Positions 16,585 through 27,386 are shown, numbered from the stretch's first letter. The stretch: 64,000 nucleotides of DNA from CAZHHH01 sp052400685 (GCA_052400685.1 JBQTGJ010000006.1); one strand, 5' to 3'. Notes: generated from the sequence alone by a model not told the origin. Made by a program: numbers and translations.

Positions 16585-17205
16585 ATGACAACTTTTGCAA
16601 TAACGATAGGTCGTGAGCCGGGAAGCGGCGGAAAAATAATCGCACAACAATTAGGAAAACTAATGAACCTGCCCGTTTACGACAAAGAACTCATCAATAT
16701 GGCCTCAAAAGATAGTGGCTTGGGAAAAGAATTTTTTGAGGAAATGGATGAAAAAGTAGGTCACAGCACTTTTGGCGGGTTATTCGGTTTACGAAATTCA
16801 TTAATGGATGAAGTATTTTCAGGGCATTATTTAAGTCATGAAGCCTTGTTTCAGATTCAAAGTGATGTCATTCGAAAAATAGCGGCATCACAATCCGTTA
16901 TATTTGTTGGACGCTGTGCCGATTATGTGTTAAAAAATCAGCCAAACACACTAAACATATTCATCTCCGCCAACCGGGAAGACCGCATCGAACGTATATC
17001 TAAATACGAAAGCATCGATAAAGATAAAGCCAGCGAATGGATAGAAAAAATGGACAAAAAAAGAGCCGGCTATTACTACTATTTTAGCAACAAAAAATGG
17101 GGTAAAGCTACGTCCTATCACCTTTGCATTAACAGTTCTGTATTAGGCATAGATCAAACAGCCGCCTTTATTTACAAATTTGCCAAATCTAAATTTAAAT
17201 TATAG
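16585..17205 (+). CDS. Cytidylate kinase-like family protein
   Basis: 206 residues with the P-loop GREPGSGGKIIAQQLGK near the N-terminus, a Y-D-K-E-L motif after the first helix, and VIFVGRCADYVL for the central strand. An Arg-rich lid follows (ANREDRIERI, KKRAGYYYYF). This matches the cytidylate kinase-like (Cytidylate_kin2) family, which is distinct from canonical Cmk. Biochemical function in Bacteroidota is not established. The order after a MATE transporter suggests a shared transcript but says little about function. Confidence 0.85.
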   Translation: MTTFAITIGREPGSGGKIIAQQLGKLMNLPVYDKELINMASKDSGLGKEFFEEMDEKVGHSTFGGLFGLRNSLMDEVFSGHYLSHEALFQIQSDVIRKIAASQSVIFVGRCADYVLKNQPNTLNIFISANREDRIERISKYESIDKDKASEWIEKMDKKRAGYYYYFSNKKWGKATSYHLCINSSVLGIDQTAAFIYKFAKSKFKL

Positions 17206-17370
17206 TCATTTTAAATGACACTCAACATCACAAACAAATCATTAGAAACTATTCCAACAGCAAACATTGACAAATAAATTACAGCGTCCCACTACACCAA
17301 TCTATTCAACTCAATGTTACAGTTATCCTTATAATTCAACAAATAGTATCAGCCAAAAAACCCCATTCTT

Positions 17371-17471
17371 TTCGCATCGCCCGCTTTCAAAATGATTATT
17401 TGCACTAGCAAACTCACATGTATCAAACTTTACAAGCCGATAAAATGAAACTTACTTATCTGCTACCAGAC
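17371..17471 (+). repeat. Palindromic intergenic element, copy 2
   Basis: Hairpin core with left arm CTTTCAAAATG (17384-17394) and perfect inner stem TTTGC/GCAAA around ACTA (17399-17412). Relative to the TTTAC/GTAAA of other copies this is a compensatory change. The right outer arm is decayed (CATGTATCAAA). The tail TTACAAGCCGATAAAATG and ACTTACTTATCTG matches other copies loosely. It sits in the spacer before the Bat operon. Confidence 0.65.
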
Positions 17472-17682
17472 TTTTCCTATAAGAAATAAATAATTCTTAC
17501 TACTCAAAACGCCCGAAAAACAAGAAAATTTATTCAACTTTGGAACAATTCTTGTAAAAAAGATCGAGAGCTATTAAGTATAAAGCTTAATGCTTTCAGA
17601 AAAAACACAAGTCAAAGTGTTTCACTCCGAAATCAAAATATACAATAAATTATAACTTTAACAATTGATAAAACCTCTGGTT

Positions 17683-18678
17683 ATGGATCAAACTGTTGAC
17701 ATTAAAGAACTCAATGAGCGAATTAAACAAGAGAGCTCATTCGTAGATTTACTGACCCTGGAAATGAACAAAGTCATTGTAGGGCAAAAACATTTGGTAG
17801 AAAGTTTGCTGGTTGGCCTTCTGTCCGACGGTCACATTCTTTTGGAGGGTGTTCCCGGTTTGGCAAAAACACTGGCCATCAATACACTGGCCACCATCGT
17901 GGATGCCAAATTCAGCCGAATACAGTTCACACCCGATTTGCTGCCTGCCGACTTATTGGGAACCATGATATACAGTCAGAAAAACGAAGAATTTGTTGTA
18001 AAAAAAGGACCGGTCTTCACCAACTTTGTGTTAGCTGATGAAATTAACCGCGCCCCGGCAAAGGTACAGAGTGCCCTTTTGGAAGCCATGCAGGAACGAC
18101 AGGTTACCATTGGCGAAAACACCTACAAACTGCCCAATCCATTTCTGGTAATGGCCACACAAAACCCCATTGAACAGGAAGGAACCTATCCTCTTCCCGA
18201 AGCCCAGGTTGACCGTTTTATGCTAAAAGTTGTGATCTCGTACCCCGAAAAAGCAGAAGAACAACAAATTATCCGTCACAATCTGGCACAAAGCTTCCCT
18301 AAAGCCTCCAAAATACTTAAACCCGATGATATTATCCGTGCCCGCCAAGTGGTCAAGGATGTATATATGGACGAAAAAATAGAGAAATATATTGTTGACA
18401 TCGTCTTTGCAACGCGTTTTCCGGAAAACTATAAATTGGAAAAATTCAAAGATATGATTTCTTTCGGCGCCTCACCACGTGCCAGTATTAGCCTTGCCAT
18501 GGCAGCAAAAGCCTACGCCTTCATCAAACGCAGAGGCTATGTTATTCCCGAAGACATACGCGCGGTATGCCATGATGTATTACGTCACCGTATCGGGTTA
18601 TCGTACGAAGCTGAAGCCAACAATCTGACATCCGAGGAAATCATCAGTGAAATTTTAAATTCTGTTGAAGTACCATAG
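17683..18678 (+). CDS. moxR: MoxR family AAA+ ATPase of the Bat operon
   Basis: 331 residues from the ATG at 17683; a TTG at 17665 is in frame but less likely. Walker A is GVPGLAKT, Walker B LADEINRAPAKVQ, with AMQERQVTIGE, sensor 1 MATQNPIEQEGTYPLPEAQV, arginine-finger region VDRFMLKV and a C-terminal lid ending in VRHRIGLSYEA-type sequence. MoxR ATPases work with VWA-domain proteins, probably as chaperones that mature or assemble them. Here it leads an eight-gene run that includes DUF58, BatA and BatB, all of which carry VWA-type folds. Confidence 0.95.
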   Translation: MDQTVDIKELNERIKQESSFVDLLTLEMNKVIVGQKHLVESLLVGLLSDGHILLEGVPGLAKTLAINTLATIVDAKFSRIQFTPDLLPADLLGTMIYSQKNEEFVVKKGPVFTNFVLADEINRAPAKVQSALLEAMQERQVTIGENTYKLPNPFLVMATQNPIEQEGTYPLPEAQVDRFMLKVVISYPEKAEEQQIIRHNLAQSFPKASKILKPDDIIRARQVVKDVYMDEKIEKYIVDIVFATRFPENYKLEKFKDMISFGASPRASISLAMAAKAYAFIKRRGYVIPEDIRAVCHDVLRHRIGLSYEAEANNLTSEEIISEILNSVEVP

Positions 18679-18760
18679 CAGTATACACAAACAGTCAACA
18701 GCAACCAGCAACAAAATAGCTGCCGGATTCTGACAATTGTGAACAGATAACTGAAACAAC

Positions 18761-19627
18761 ATGGATACAACAGATATACTAAAGCGCGTCAGGCAGATAG
18801 AGATCAAAACGCGGGGACTCTCCAACAATATTTTTGCAGGAGAGTACCATTCAGCGTTTAAAGGCCGCGGTATGATGTTCAGCGAGGTGCGTGAATATAA
18901 TTATGGTGATGACATCCGAAATATAGACTGGAATGTAACAGCCCGCTTCCATCACCCATACATTAAAGTTTTTGAAGAAGAACGGGAGATGACAGTCATG
19001 CTGCTCATTGATGTTTCGGGGTCGCGTGAGTTTGGGACGACGTGGAATTTTAAAAAGAACATCATTACAGAGATGGCGGCAGTTTTGGCATTTTCGGCAA
19101 TTCAAAACAACGACAAAGCCGGCGTCATCTTTTTTTCTGATCGGATTGAGAAATTCATCCCTCCCAAAAAAGGCCGTAAGCACATTCTGCATATCATCAG
19201 GGAACTCATCAGTTTTGTGCCCGACAACCGCGAAACTAATATTTCAGAAGTTTTGCGCTACCTCACCGGTGCCATCAAAAAGAAATGTACAACCTTTCTC
19301 ATTTCTGACTTTTTGGATGACAATTTTGAACAAGCACTTAAAATTGCTAATCAGAAACATGATATGGTAGCTCTTCGTGTTTACGACCCTCGTGAACAGG
19401 AACTTCCCGACGTGGGATTTATACAGTTTAAAGATGCCGAAACCGGGGAGACAAAATGGGTTAACACTTCCCGCAAAAAAAATCGCGACAGCTATAACAA
19501 ATGGTGGCGTAATAACGAAATGCTTATCAATAACATCTTTACCAAATGCGGGGTTGACAATGTAGCCGTACGTACCGATGACGACTATGTGAAAGCTTTG
19601 ATGTCCCTATTCAAAAAACGGAACTAA
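18761..19627 (+). CDS. DUF58 domain protein (VWA-like) of the Bat operon
   Basis: 288 residues. The DUF58 signature FSEVREYNYGDDIRNIDWNV is at about 45-64, followed by a VWA-like core with the metal-site motif LLIDVSGSREFGT and later TFLISDFLDDNFEQAL. There are no membrane segments, so it is a cytoplasmic partner of the MoxR ATPase. The start codon lies 82 bp after moxR. The next gene begins one base after its stop, indicating tight co-transcription. Confidence 0.93.
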   Translation: MDTTDILKRVRQIEIKTRGLSNNIFAGEYHSAFKGRGMMFSEVREYNYGDDIRNIDWNVTARFHHPYIKVFEEEREMTVMLLIDVSGSREFGTTWNFKKNIITEMAAVLAFSAIQNNDKAGVIFFSDRIEKFIPPKKGRKHILHIIRELISFVPDNRETNISEVLRYLTGAIKKKCTTFLISDFLDDNFEQALKIANQKHDMVALRVYDPREQELPDVGFIQFKDAETGETKWVNTSRKKNRDSYNKWWRNNEMLINNIFTKCGVDNVAVRTDDDYVKALMSLFKKRN

Positions 19628-19628
19628 A

Positions 19629-20663
19629 ATGAAGAACCGGTTTATTACATCTATCACACAAATTATTTGCAGGGGACTGTTGGTAACAGGTTTAATACTG
19701 ACATTTACATCAGTTAATGCCCAACAGGTAACAGCCACAGCACAAACAGACTCTTCGCTGATGTTTATTGGCGGGCAAATGAATCTGACACTTGAAGTGA
19801 CACAGCCCCAAAACATAGCAGTGGCTTTCCCTCAATTTTCTGACACCATAACTGAAAACATAGAGGTGGTTGACATTACAGCAGCCGACACTACCTTCAA
19901 TAACCAGATGATGACCATTCGAAAGGCATACACTATCACGTCGTTCGACAGTGGCTTGCATTACATTCCGCCCATTGAATTTCAATATATGGATGGACAA
20001 ATGCAACGAAAGGCCAAAACCCGATCGTTGGCAATCAACGTCATCAACCCTTTTGCCGAAGTGGATCCCCAAAAAGGCATCTTCGACATCAAACAGCCTT
20101 ACAATATGCCATTTACAATTGAAGAATTGAAACGCTTTTTATTCTGGGTGCTTTTATTTCTTCTTGCACAAGCTTTAATTGGCGTAGGCTATGTATTATG
20201 GCAGCGACGTGATAAACCTATCAAAAGCCTCTTCATAAAGGAAAAACCCAAAGAACCACCGCATGTGGTAGCTTTAAGGGCACTGGATGAAATCAAAGGG
20301 AAAAAACTATGGCAACACGGACATATCAAAGAATTCTACTCGGAATTAACTGATATACTTCGACGTTATATGGAAGAACGCTATGCCATTCAAACAATGG
20401 AAAAGACATCAGAAGAAATTCTTCTCATGTTAAAAAGGATAGATTTACCAGACGATAAGTTGTTTGGTAAAATAGAAAAAACATTCTTAACAGCCGATTT
20501 AGCCAAGTTTGCCAAATACGAGCCATTACCCGACGAAAATGACATAAGTCTTATCAATGCGTTTTTCTTTGTAAATCAAACAAAAGAAGAACCAAAACCA
20601 GAAGTTGAAGAAGCAGCAAAAGCATCCATAGAAAATGAGACAAAAGAGGGCCAGCCGCAATAA
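19629..20663 (+). CDS. Bat-operon membrane protein with Ig-like periplasmic domain
   Basis: 344 residues. Signal peptide or membrane anchor at the N-terminus (about 10-32, ending VNAQQ), then a beta-rich periplasmic domain (about 33-160; SLMFIGGQMNLTLEVTQPQ, FDSGLHYIPPIEFQY) resembling the N-terminal part of BatD. One membrane helix follows (about 175-195, FLFWVLLFLLAQALIGVGYV), then a basic cytoplasmic tail with helices (RALDEIKGKKLWQHGHIKEF, YSELTDILRRYMEERYAI). It is encoded between DUF58 and batA, so a role in the membrane Bat complex is likely. I do not know an agreed gene name. Confidence 0.8.
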   Translation: MKNRFITSITQIICRGLLVTGLILTFTSVNAQQVTATAQTDSSLMFIGGQMNLTLEVTQPQNIAVAFPQFSDTITENIEVVDITAADTTFNNQMMTIRKAYTITSFDSGLHYIPPIEFQYMDGQMQRKAKTRSLAINVINPFAEVDPQKGIFDIKQPYNMPFTIEELKRFLFWVLLFLLAQALIGVGYVLWQRRDKPIKSLFIKEKPKEPPHVVALRALDEIKGKKLWQHGHIKEFYSELTDILRRYMEERYAIQTMEKTSEEILLMLKRIDLPDDKLFGKIEKTFLTADLAKFAKYEPLPDENDISLINAFFFVNQTKEEPKPEVEEAAKASIENETKEGQPQ

Positions 20664-20759
20664 ATCAAGGAACAGACACAAGTCAACAGAAATAGTTACT
20701 GTTGGCGACCTGCACATCTGTTGCGACAAATCAAACGCCCAACTTCTAAAATTGATAAA

Positions 20760-21749
20760 ATGAGATATACATTTTTACATCCGCAATATTTCTTTTTGCT
20801 GGCAGTACTTATCCCCATGATATGGTGGTATCTGCGTAAGCAAAAAAAAGCCTATGCGTCATTGCAGTTAAGCACACTGCGGGGCTTTGCCGCCCTGTCC
20901 AAATCAGGCAAAGACTGGCTTCGTCACTTGCCGTTTATATGCCGGTTACTCACTTTAACCTTTCTAATTATCGCATTGGCGCGTCCTCAGCGTTCTGATA
21001 GCTTGCAAAACATAACAACAGAAGGTATCGACATCATGATATCACTTGACATCTCCGGCAGTATGCAGGCCATGGATTTTAAACCCAACAGACTGGAAGC
21101 CGCCAAGGATGTAGCCATCAATTTCATTAAAGGACGTCCCAACGATCGCATGGGACTGGTTATTTTTGCCGCCGAAAGTTTTACTCAATGTCCGCTCACC
21201 CTCGATCATAACGTCCTAACCAACCTATTCCGTGATGTTCGGTTGGGCATGCTTGAAGACGGGACCGCCATCGGCATGGGACTGGCCACAGCCGTTAACC
21301 GTATTAAAGACAGTGAAGCCAAAAGTAAAGTTATCATCCTATTGTCAGACGGTGAGAACAACCGGGGCGCTATAGCACCTTTGCAGGCTGCCGATATCGC
21401 CAAGACCTTTGGCATCCGGGTTTATACAATCGGTGTTGGTACCGTAGGGACAGCACCAATGCCCGTTCAAACGGTATTTGGTCAACAAACACAGCAGGTA
21501 GAAGTTCGCATTGACGAGTCAATGCTTAAAGGGATTGCCAACACCACTGGAGGTCAATATTTCAGAGCCACTGATAAAAATAAACTGACCTCAATTTATC
21601 AGGAAATTGATCAATTGGAAAAAAATAAAATAAAAGTGCAGGAATACACCAAACATAAAGAAGAATTTTTACCCTTCATCCTGATTGCTGCATTTTTTCT
21701 ATTGGCTGAAATATTCCTCAAAAATCTGGTTTTAAGAATACTGCCATAA
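20760..21749 (+). CDS. batA: BatA: membrane-anchored VWA-domain protein
   Basis: 329 residues from the ATG at 20760; the upstream in-frame TTG adds 13 residues with no support. Two N-terminal membrane helices (FLLAVLIPMIWWYL and LLTLTFLIIALARP) precede a VWA domain with an intact MIDAS (DISGSM, then T and D further on: CPLTLD, LLSDGENN). One C-terminal helix follows (ILIAAFFLLAEIFL). The 'RPQ' turn before the VWA domain is typical of BatA and BatB. The Bat proteins are linked to aerotolerance and stress survival in Bacteroides; the exact mechanism is not known. Confidence 0.93.
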   Translation: MRYTFLHPQYFFLLAVLIPMIWWYLRKQKKAYASLQLSTLRGFAALSKSGKDWLRHLPFICRLLTLTFLIIALARPQRSDSLQNITTEGIDIMISLDISGSMQAMDFKPNRLEAAKDVAINFIKGRPNDRMGLVIFAAESFTQCPLTLDHNVLTNLFRDVRLGMLEDGTAIGMGLATAVNRIKDSEAKSKVIILLSDGENNRGAIAPLQAADIAKTFGIRVYTIGVGTVGTAPMPVQTVFGQQTQQVEVRIDESMLKGIANTTGGQYFRATDKNKLTSIYQEIDQLEKNKIKVQEYTKHKEEFLPFILIAAFFLLAEIFLKNLVLRILP

Positions 21750-21788
21750 TACCTTATAAAAAAAATGAACGTTTAAAACAACGATACC

Positions 21789-22847
21789 ATGTTTCAATTT
21801 GGAAACCCACAATATCTCTATTTGTTAATTATACTGCCTCTTCTGGCCTTTGCGCAGCTATGGTTTACCATCAAAAAAAAGAAGGCCCTTAAACGTTTTG
21901 GAAATCCGGAACTGCTTAATCATCTAATGCCGGATGTATCAGTAGCTCGTCCAATGGTAAAATTCTATCTTTTATTACTGGCATTGATGGCACTTATATT
22001 TACAATGGCAGCACCACAATTCGGAACCCGTATTCAAAATGTAACCCGCAAAGGTATTGAAATCATCGTGGCACTGGATGTATCTAACAGCATGAATGCC
22101 AACGACATTGAACCCAGCCGGCTGGAACGTGCCAAGCAAGCCATTGTCAGCCTCACCAACCGACTGGTAAATGACCGCATCGGACTCATTGTTTTTGCAG
22201 GCCAGGCATACACACAACTACCTATCACATCCGATTACGCATCGGCCAAAATGTTCCTTTCAAATATCAACACCGATATTGTTCCAACACAAGGTACAGC
22301 CATAGGAGCTGCCATTAATCTGGCAACACAATCGTTCAGCGAAATGCAGGATGTAAACAGAGCTGTGATTGTTATTACCGACGGCGAAAACCATGAAGAT
22401 GACGCCATGGGAGCCGCACAGGCAGCCGCAGAAAAAGGAATTAAAATTTACACTGTAGGAATGGGATCGCCAAAAGGAAGTCCCATCCCAATGGGCGGGA
22501 CTGGCAACTTCCTGCGTGATCGCGACGGCAACGTCGTCATCACCAAACTGGATGAATCAATGTTGGCACAGATAGCACAGGCTGGTCAGGGCGAATACAT
22601 CCCTGCCAACAACATTAGATCCGGAATCAACAACCTGATGGATGAACTTTCGGGCCTAAAAAAATCAGAATTCGAATCAAAAATATATACCGATTTCGAA
22701 GATCAATTTCAAATCGTAGCCCTCATAGCTCTAGTCGTTCTGTTGCTTGAATTTATGATACTAAACCGCAAAAATAAACTACTTAAAAATATTGACTTGT
22801 TTACCGCAGAACGTAAAAAAAAGCAAGACGTATCAGACATTCAATAA
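21789..22847 (+). CDS. batB: BatB: membrane-anchored VWA-domain protein
   Basis: 352 residues with the same plan as the preceding BatA: two N-terminal helices (LLIILPLLAFAQLWF, FYLLLLALMALIFTMAAPQF), a VWA domain with MIDAS DVSNSM and VIVITDGENHEDD, and a C-terminal helix (ALIALVVLLLEFMILN). It is a tandem paralogue of batA, separated by 39 bp. The two are thought to form a heteromeric membrane complex in which the periplasmic TPR proteins BatC and BatE take part. Confidence 0.93.
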   Translation: MFQFGNPQYLYLLIILPLLAFAQLWFTIKKKKALKRFGNPELLNHLMPDVSVARPMVKFYLLLLALMALIFTMAAPQFGTRIQNVTRKGIEIIVALDVSNSMNANDIEPSRLERAKQAIVSLTNRLVNDRIGLIVFAGQAYTQLPITSDYASAKMFLSNINTDIVPTQGTAIGAAINLATQSFSEMQDVNRAVIVITDGENHEDDAMGAAQAAAEKGIKIYTVGMGSPKGSPIPMGGTGNFLRDRDGNVVITKLDESMLAQIAQAGQGEYIPANNIRSGINNLMDELSGLKKSEFESKIYTDFEDQFQIVALIALVVLLLEFMILNRKNKLLKNIDLFTAERKKKQDVSDIQ

Positions 22848-22859
22848 AATCAAAAAGCC

Positions 22860-23627
<768 letters not shown>

Positions 23628-23654
23628 TTTTACTTGCTTTTAAGACTTTAAACA

Positions 23655-25493
23655 ATGAGACGATTATTAATATTTTTTCCCTTTATACTAATTTGCCTGG
23701 CTCCCGCATTGGGCCAAACGGAATTCAAAGCTGCGGCACCCAAATCGGTGGTTCAGGGCAGTCGATTCCAGCTGGTATATTCAATCAACGACAAAGGCTC
23801 TGATCTGAGAGTTCCCGATCTGCCTGATTTTCAAACATTGATGGGCCCATCAACATCGCAGAGTTCTTCCATGCAAATCATTAACGGGCAAGTCAGCCGA
23901 AGTGTCAACTTTTCATTTACATACATCCTCAGGGCCGACAAAACGGGTAGCTATACCATTCCACCAGCCACAATAACGGTTGATGGAAAAACCTACGAAA
24001 GCAATAGCTTAACCATCGAAGTAATTAAAAATGAAGCCCCATCCCCTACTTCATCGGCAGCACAAGAATCAAACGAAGATGTAGGATCGTTATCGGGAGA
24101 GGATTTATTTATTACCATAACAGCCAACAAAAAAAATGTTTATCGTGATGAACCTCTATTGCTGACCACAAAAATTTACACGCGGGTGCAGCTTGAAGGC
24201 ATATCCGATGTTTCAGAAGCCGACTTGCGTGATTTTATCGTTCAGGAGTTACCCAAACAAAACGATGGAAGTATACAATGGAGCATGCAAAACATTGATG
24301 GTCGCACCTATCAGGTAGGCACATTCAATCAAAAAGTGCTTTACCCGCAAAAGACGGGTACACTAAGGATCGAGCCATCCTCTATAGAATTTTTAATTCG
24401 TCAACGGACAGCACGTCAATCACCAGGCATATTCGGGGATTTTTTCGACAGCTACCGAACTGTTAAAAACAAAGTAAAATCAAAAGCCTTAACCATTAAT
24501 GTAAAGCCACTACCAACACCTCGGCCGGCTGATTTCTCAGGCATTGTAGGCGATGTCACCTTGCAGGTATCCGCCTCCAAAACTGAAGTAGCTGTAAACG
24601 ATGGGATTACCCTTAAAGCCGTGATTTCTGGTTTAGGAAACCACAAACTGGCCTCTAATCCAACATTTAAAATCCCGTCTGACTTTGATGTGTTCGATCC
24701 CAAGATCACGAATAACATCACTGAAACCGCACAGGGCGGCAAAGGAAGTCGTATAGTTGAAACACTTATTATTCCACGTCATTCGGGCACTTTTGAAATA
24801 CCGGGCATTAATTACACCATTTTTAACCCAAAAACCGGACATTACAAAACGCTAAAAAGCAAACCTATTTCATTAAATATTGAAAGAGGCGAAGGCGAGG
24901 AAAATGCAGGTATCACAGCCGCCTCACCAGGGCGAAGTGTAAATCGTGAAGATGTTAAATTTTTAGGGAAAGACATCCGGTATATTAAAACCAACGACAT
25001 TGATCTACGCCCTGTAAACACCTTCCTTTTTGGCAGTACCACATTTGTATTGGGATATGTCATTCCACTGTTACTGTTCATCCTCATCTATTTTCTAAAT
25101 CAAAAAAGGATAAAGGAAAATGCCGATATTAGAAGGGTAAAAAATAAACGAGCCAACAAAGTAGCCCGAAAACGATTAAATAAATCGGCCGCGTTGCTTA
25201 AAAAAGGCGATCAGGAAGGCTTCTACGATGAACTGTCGCGTGCTTTATGGGGGTATGTAAGCGACAAACTAAGCATTCCACCCGCCAACCTGACTAAGGA
25301 TAATGTCCGCACTATCCTACTGGATCGTGGGGCTAAAGAGTCGGTATCAAACCAATTCCTGGAAATACTCGACACCTGCGAATATGCCCGTTACTCTCCT
25401 AAAAATGAGCATAGTGAACGCAGTCAGCTTTACCAAACCACATTAAAAACCATTAGTGAACTGGAAAACAGCATTAAAAAAAAGCGGGTATAA
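23655..25493 (+). CDS. batD: BatD: large periplasmic beta-domain membrane protein
   Basis: 612 residues. Signal peptide (ending ALGQTE), then several Ig-like beta domains (about 22-440) with the BatD pattern: SVVQGSRFQLVYSINDKG, SFTYILRADKTGSYTIPPAT, RDEPLLLTTKIYTRV, EVAVNDGITLKAVISGLGN, RHSGTFEIPGINYTIF. One membrane helix follows at about 458-478 (FVLGYVIPLLLFILIYFL), then a basic cytoplasmic tail (KRLNKSAALLKKGDQEGFYD). Located between batC and batE as in other Bacteroidota Bat loci. Probably a scaffold for the complex. Confidence 0.92.
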   Translation: MRRLLIFFPFILICLAPALGQTEFKAAAPKSVVQGSRFQLVYSINDKGSDLRVPDLPDFQTLMGPSTSQSSSMQIINGQVSRSVNFSFTYILRADKTGSYTIPPATITVDGKTYESNSLTIEVIKNEAPSPTSSAAQESNEDVGSLSGEDLFITITANKKNVYRDEPLLLTTKIYTRVQLEGISDVSEADLRDFIVQELPKQNDGSIQWSMQNIDGRTYQVGTFNQKVLYPQKTGTLRIEPSSIEFLIRQRTARQSPGIFGDFFDSYRTVKNKVKSKALTINVKPLPTPRPADFSGIVGDVTLQVSASKTEVAVNDGITLKAVISGLGNHKLASNPTFKIPSDFDVFDPKITNNITETAQGGKGSRIVETLIIPRHSGTFEIPGINYTIFNPKTGHYKTLKSKPISLNIERGEGEENAGITAASPGRSVNREDVKFLGKDIRYIKTNDIDLRPVNTFLFGSTTFVLGYVIPLLLFILIYFLNQKRIKENADIRRVKNKRANKVARKRLNKSAALLKKGDQEGFYDELSRALWGYVSDKLSIPPANLTKDNVRTILLDRGAKESVSNQFLEILDTCEYARYSPKNEHSERSQLYQTTLKTISELENSIKKKRV

Positions 25494-25567
25494 CAAGCAA
25501 AACCTGTGCACAGATTTAAATAATTAAAGTTTACAGGACCTTTATATGGTTGAAAAATAAGAAAATA

Positions 25568-26320
25568 ATGAAACGAAATATCATCCTGACAATAGCATTA
25601 GTTCTGGCGGCCACATTTCAAGTAATAGCCGATGAGCGTTACCAGGCGGCTAATGAATTATACAAAACCGGGGCTTATAATGAAGCCATTACAGCCTACG
25701 AAACGATTTTGGGTTCGGGAGTTGAATCACCTGAAATATACTATAACCTGGGCAACGCATACTATCGTAATGGCTCATTACCATCGGCCATACTCAACTA
25801 CGAAAGGGCGCTATTATTAGCTCCCCAAAATAATGACATCCGATACAACTTAAATTTGGCGTACAGTCAGATAACGGATAAGATTGAAACAGTTGACCAA
25901 TTTTTTATTGCTAAATGGTTTTCCGGCATCCGAAATGCAGCCGATTCTGATACCTGGGCTATCATTTCAATCGTAACTTTTGTTCTTTTCCTGGCTGGGT
26001 TGCTATTTTACTTCTTTTCACAAAGTATAGGGTTAAGAAAATTGGCATTTTTCTTCGCCATTTGGGCGTTGATAAGCTCAGCAATTACCTTTAGCTATTC
26101 GCACACACAAAAACAACGACTTATCATCCGTGAATATGCCATTGTTTTTTCACCATCAGTAACCATTAAAAGTGCCCCACAAGGCGGAGGCACCGATTTA
26201 TTTGTTTTGCACGAAGGCACCAAAGTCAAAATATTACAAACCATTGATCAATGGCATGAAATTATGCTACAGGATGGCAGCGTTGGCTGGATGCCTGTTT
26301 CAGACGTAGAAATTATTTAA
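25568..26320 (+). CDS. batE: BatE: TPR and SH3-domain protein
   Basis: 250 residues from the ATG at 25568; a TTG at 25550 is in frame but only adds MKNKKI. Signal peptide (ending VIADER), two or three TPR units (about 20-105; GAYNEAITAYETILGSG, IYYNLGNAYYRNGSLPSAIL), two membrane helices (about 136-156 and 162-180), then a bacterial SH3-like domain (about 195-250; VTIKSAPQGGGTDLFVLHEG, GSVGWMPVSDVEII). This is the usual last Bat gene. A terminator begins 24 bp after the stop. Confidence 0.92.
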   Translation: MKRNIILTIALVLAATFQVIADERYQAANELYKTGAYNEAITAYETILGSGVESPEIYYNLGNAYYRNGSLPSAILNYERALLLAPQNNDIRYNLNLAYSQITDKIETVDQFFIAKWFSGIRNAADSDTWAIISIVTFVLFLAGLLFYFFSQSIGLRKLAFFFAIWALISSAITFSYSHTQKQRLIIREYAIVFSPSVTIKSAPQGGGTDLFVLHEGTKVKILQTIDQWHEIMLQDGSVGWMPVSDVEII

Positions 26321-26344
26321 TTTCAGCACCCTTCTTATCCATAT

Positions 26345-26389
26345 AAAAGCTTTCATCCTGACTAGGTAAGTCGCGATGAAAGCTTTTTT
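26345..26389 (+). terminator. Rho-independent terminator of the Bat operon
   Basis: A 13-bp perfect stem AAAAGCTTTCATC/GATGAAAGCTTTT with a 17-nt loop runs into TTTTTTATTATT. It directly follows batE and marks the end of the eight-gene unit. Confidence 0.9.
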
Positions 26390-26669
26390 ATTATTCATAA
26401 AGTTTCTTCTCAAAAATAAGAATCGAATCTTTCGGAGGCGTATCTCCACAAATAATAATCCATACTACAAACCAACTTCTTAAATCATGAACCTGTTCTA
26501 AAAACGGACACTGCATGTATGATTCTGATACAGAAACAACTCCGTTACGCATCAACACTAAACACATACAATACTAATAATCAACAAAATAAACATCATG
26601 GCACGTCTATTGGTAATATATCACTCCATATTTACAAAATCAGACCTTTTAATTTAAAAGACAAAAGCT

Positions 26670-27386
26670 ATGAAAACAATGTTATGGTCAGTTATACTTG
26701 CTGCTTTGACGCTTCATTCGTGTATTGAAGCTCAAAATAAAGTTAACGGTGAAGGAGCTGTTGTTACAAAAGAAATCACTGTACAACCATTTAACTCATT
26801 GGTGCTAAAATGTGCCACTAATGTTGAAATCATTCAATCAACCGAAAACAAAGTAATTATTGAAGCCGATGAAAACCTGCTACAATATGTTGACATCAAG
26901 AACGAAGGCGATAAATTATTGGTTAAAACCAAATCGAAAGTTCAATTCAGACACTACAATCAATTTATAATCAGGGTACATGTCACCAGCCTGTCATCAA
27001 TAAACAACAGTGGTGTCGGCAATGTAAAATCGTTAAACACGCTAATGGCAGATGAACTTGAACTAAGCCTGTCAAGTGTGGGCAATAATAACTTCGACAT
27101 CAATGCAAACAAAATCGACGTAACCAGCAGTACTGTAGGTAATATAAACCTGTCGGGAGAAGCGACGTTTGCCAATATAGATCACTCAGGCGTAGGAAAT
27201 GCCAACTTTAGCAATCTGAAAGTAAAAACACTGCATGTAAAAAGCAGTGCTGTTGGTAACGTAAAAGTATATGCTTCAGATGAAATATATATTCGTCATT
27301 CAGGGGTTGGCAACATAAGCTATTCAGGAAATGCACGTGTTATGGAACTAAATTCATCAGGGGTTGGCTCTACCAAGAAATTATAA
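26670..27386 (+). CDS. Head GIN domain (DUF2807) secreted protein, paralogue 1
   Basis: 238 residues. The N-terminus is a signal peptide with a possible lipobox (ALTLHSC, C17). DUF2807 follows with the opening strand EITVQPFNSLVLKCATNVEI, then a right-handed parallel beta solenoid with regular NSGVGN, SSVGNN, STVGN, HSGVGN repeats. DUF2807 proteins are periplasmic or cell-surface proteins of unknown function, common in Bacteroidota. A second paralogue lies at 49165-49884. A longer in-frame start was not found. Confidence 0.88.
   Translation: MKTMLWSVILAALTLHSCIEAQNKVNGEGAVVTKEITVQPFNSLVLKCATNVEIIQSTENKVIIEADENLLQYVDIKNEGDKLLVKTKSKVQFRHYNQFIIRVHVTSLSSINNSGVGNVKSLNTLMADELELSLSSVGNNNFDINANKIDVTSSTVGNINLSGEATFANIDHSGVGNANFSNLKVKTLHVKSSAVGNVKVYASDEIYIRHSGVGNISYSGNARVMELNSSGVGSTKKL

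Noticed and set aside
26519..26728. 69-codon plus-strand frame before the GIN gene
   Set aside because: Overlaps the GIN start in another frame, has no leader, domain or ribosome site.
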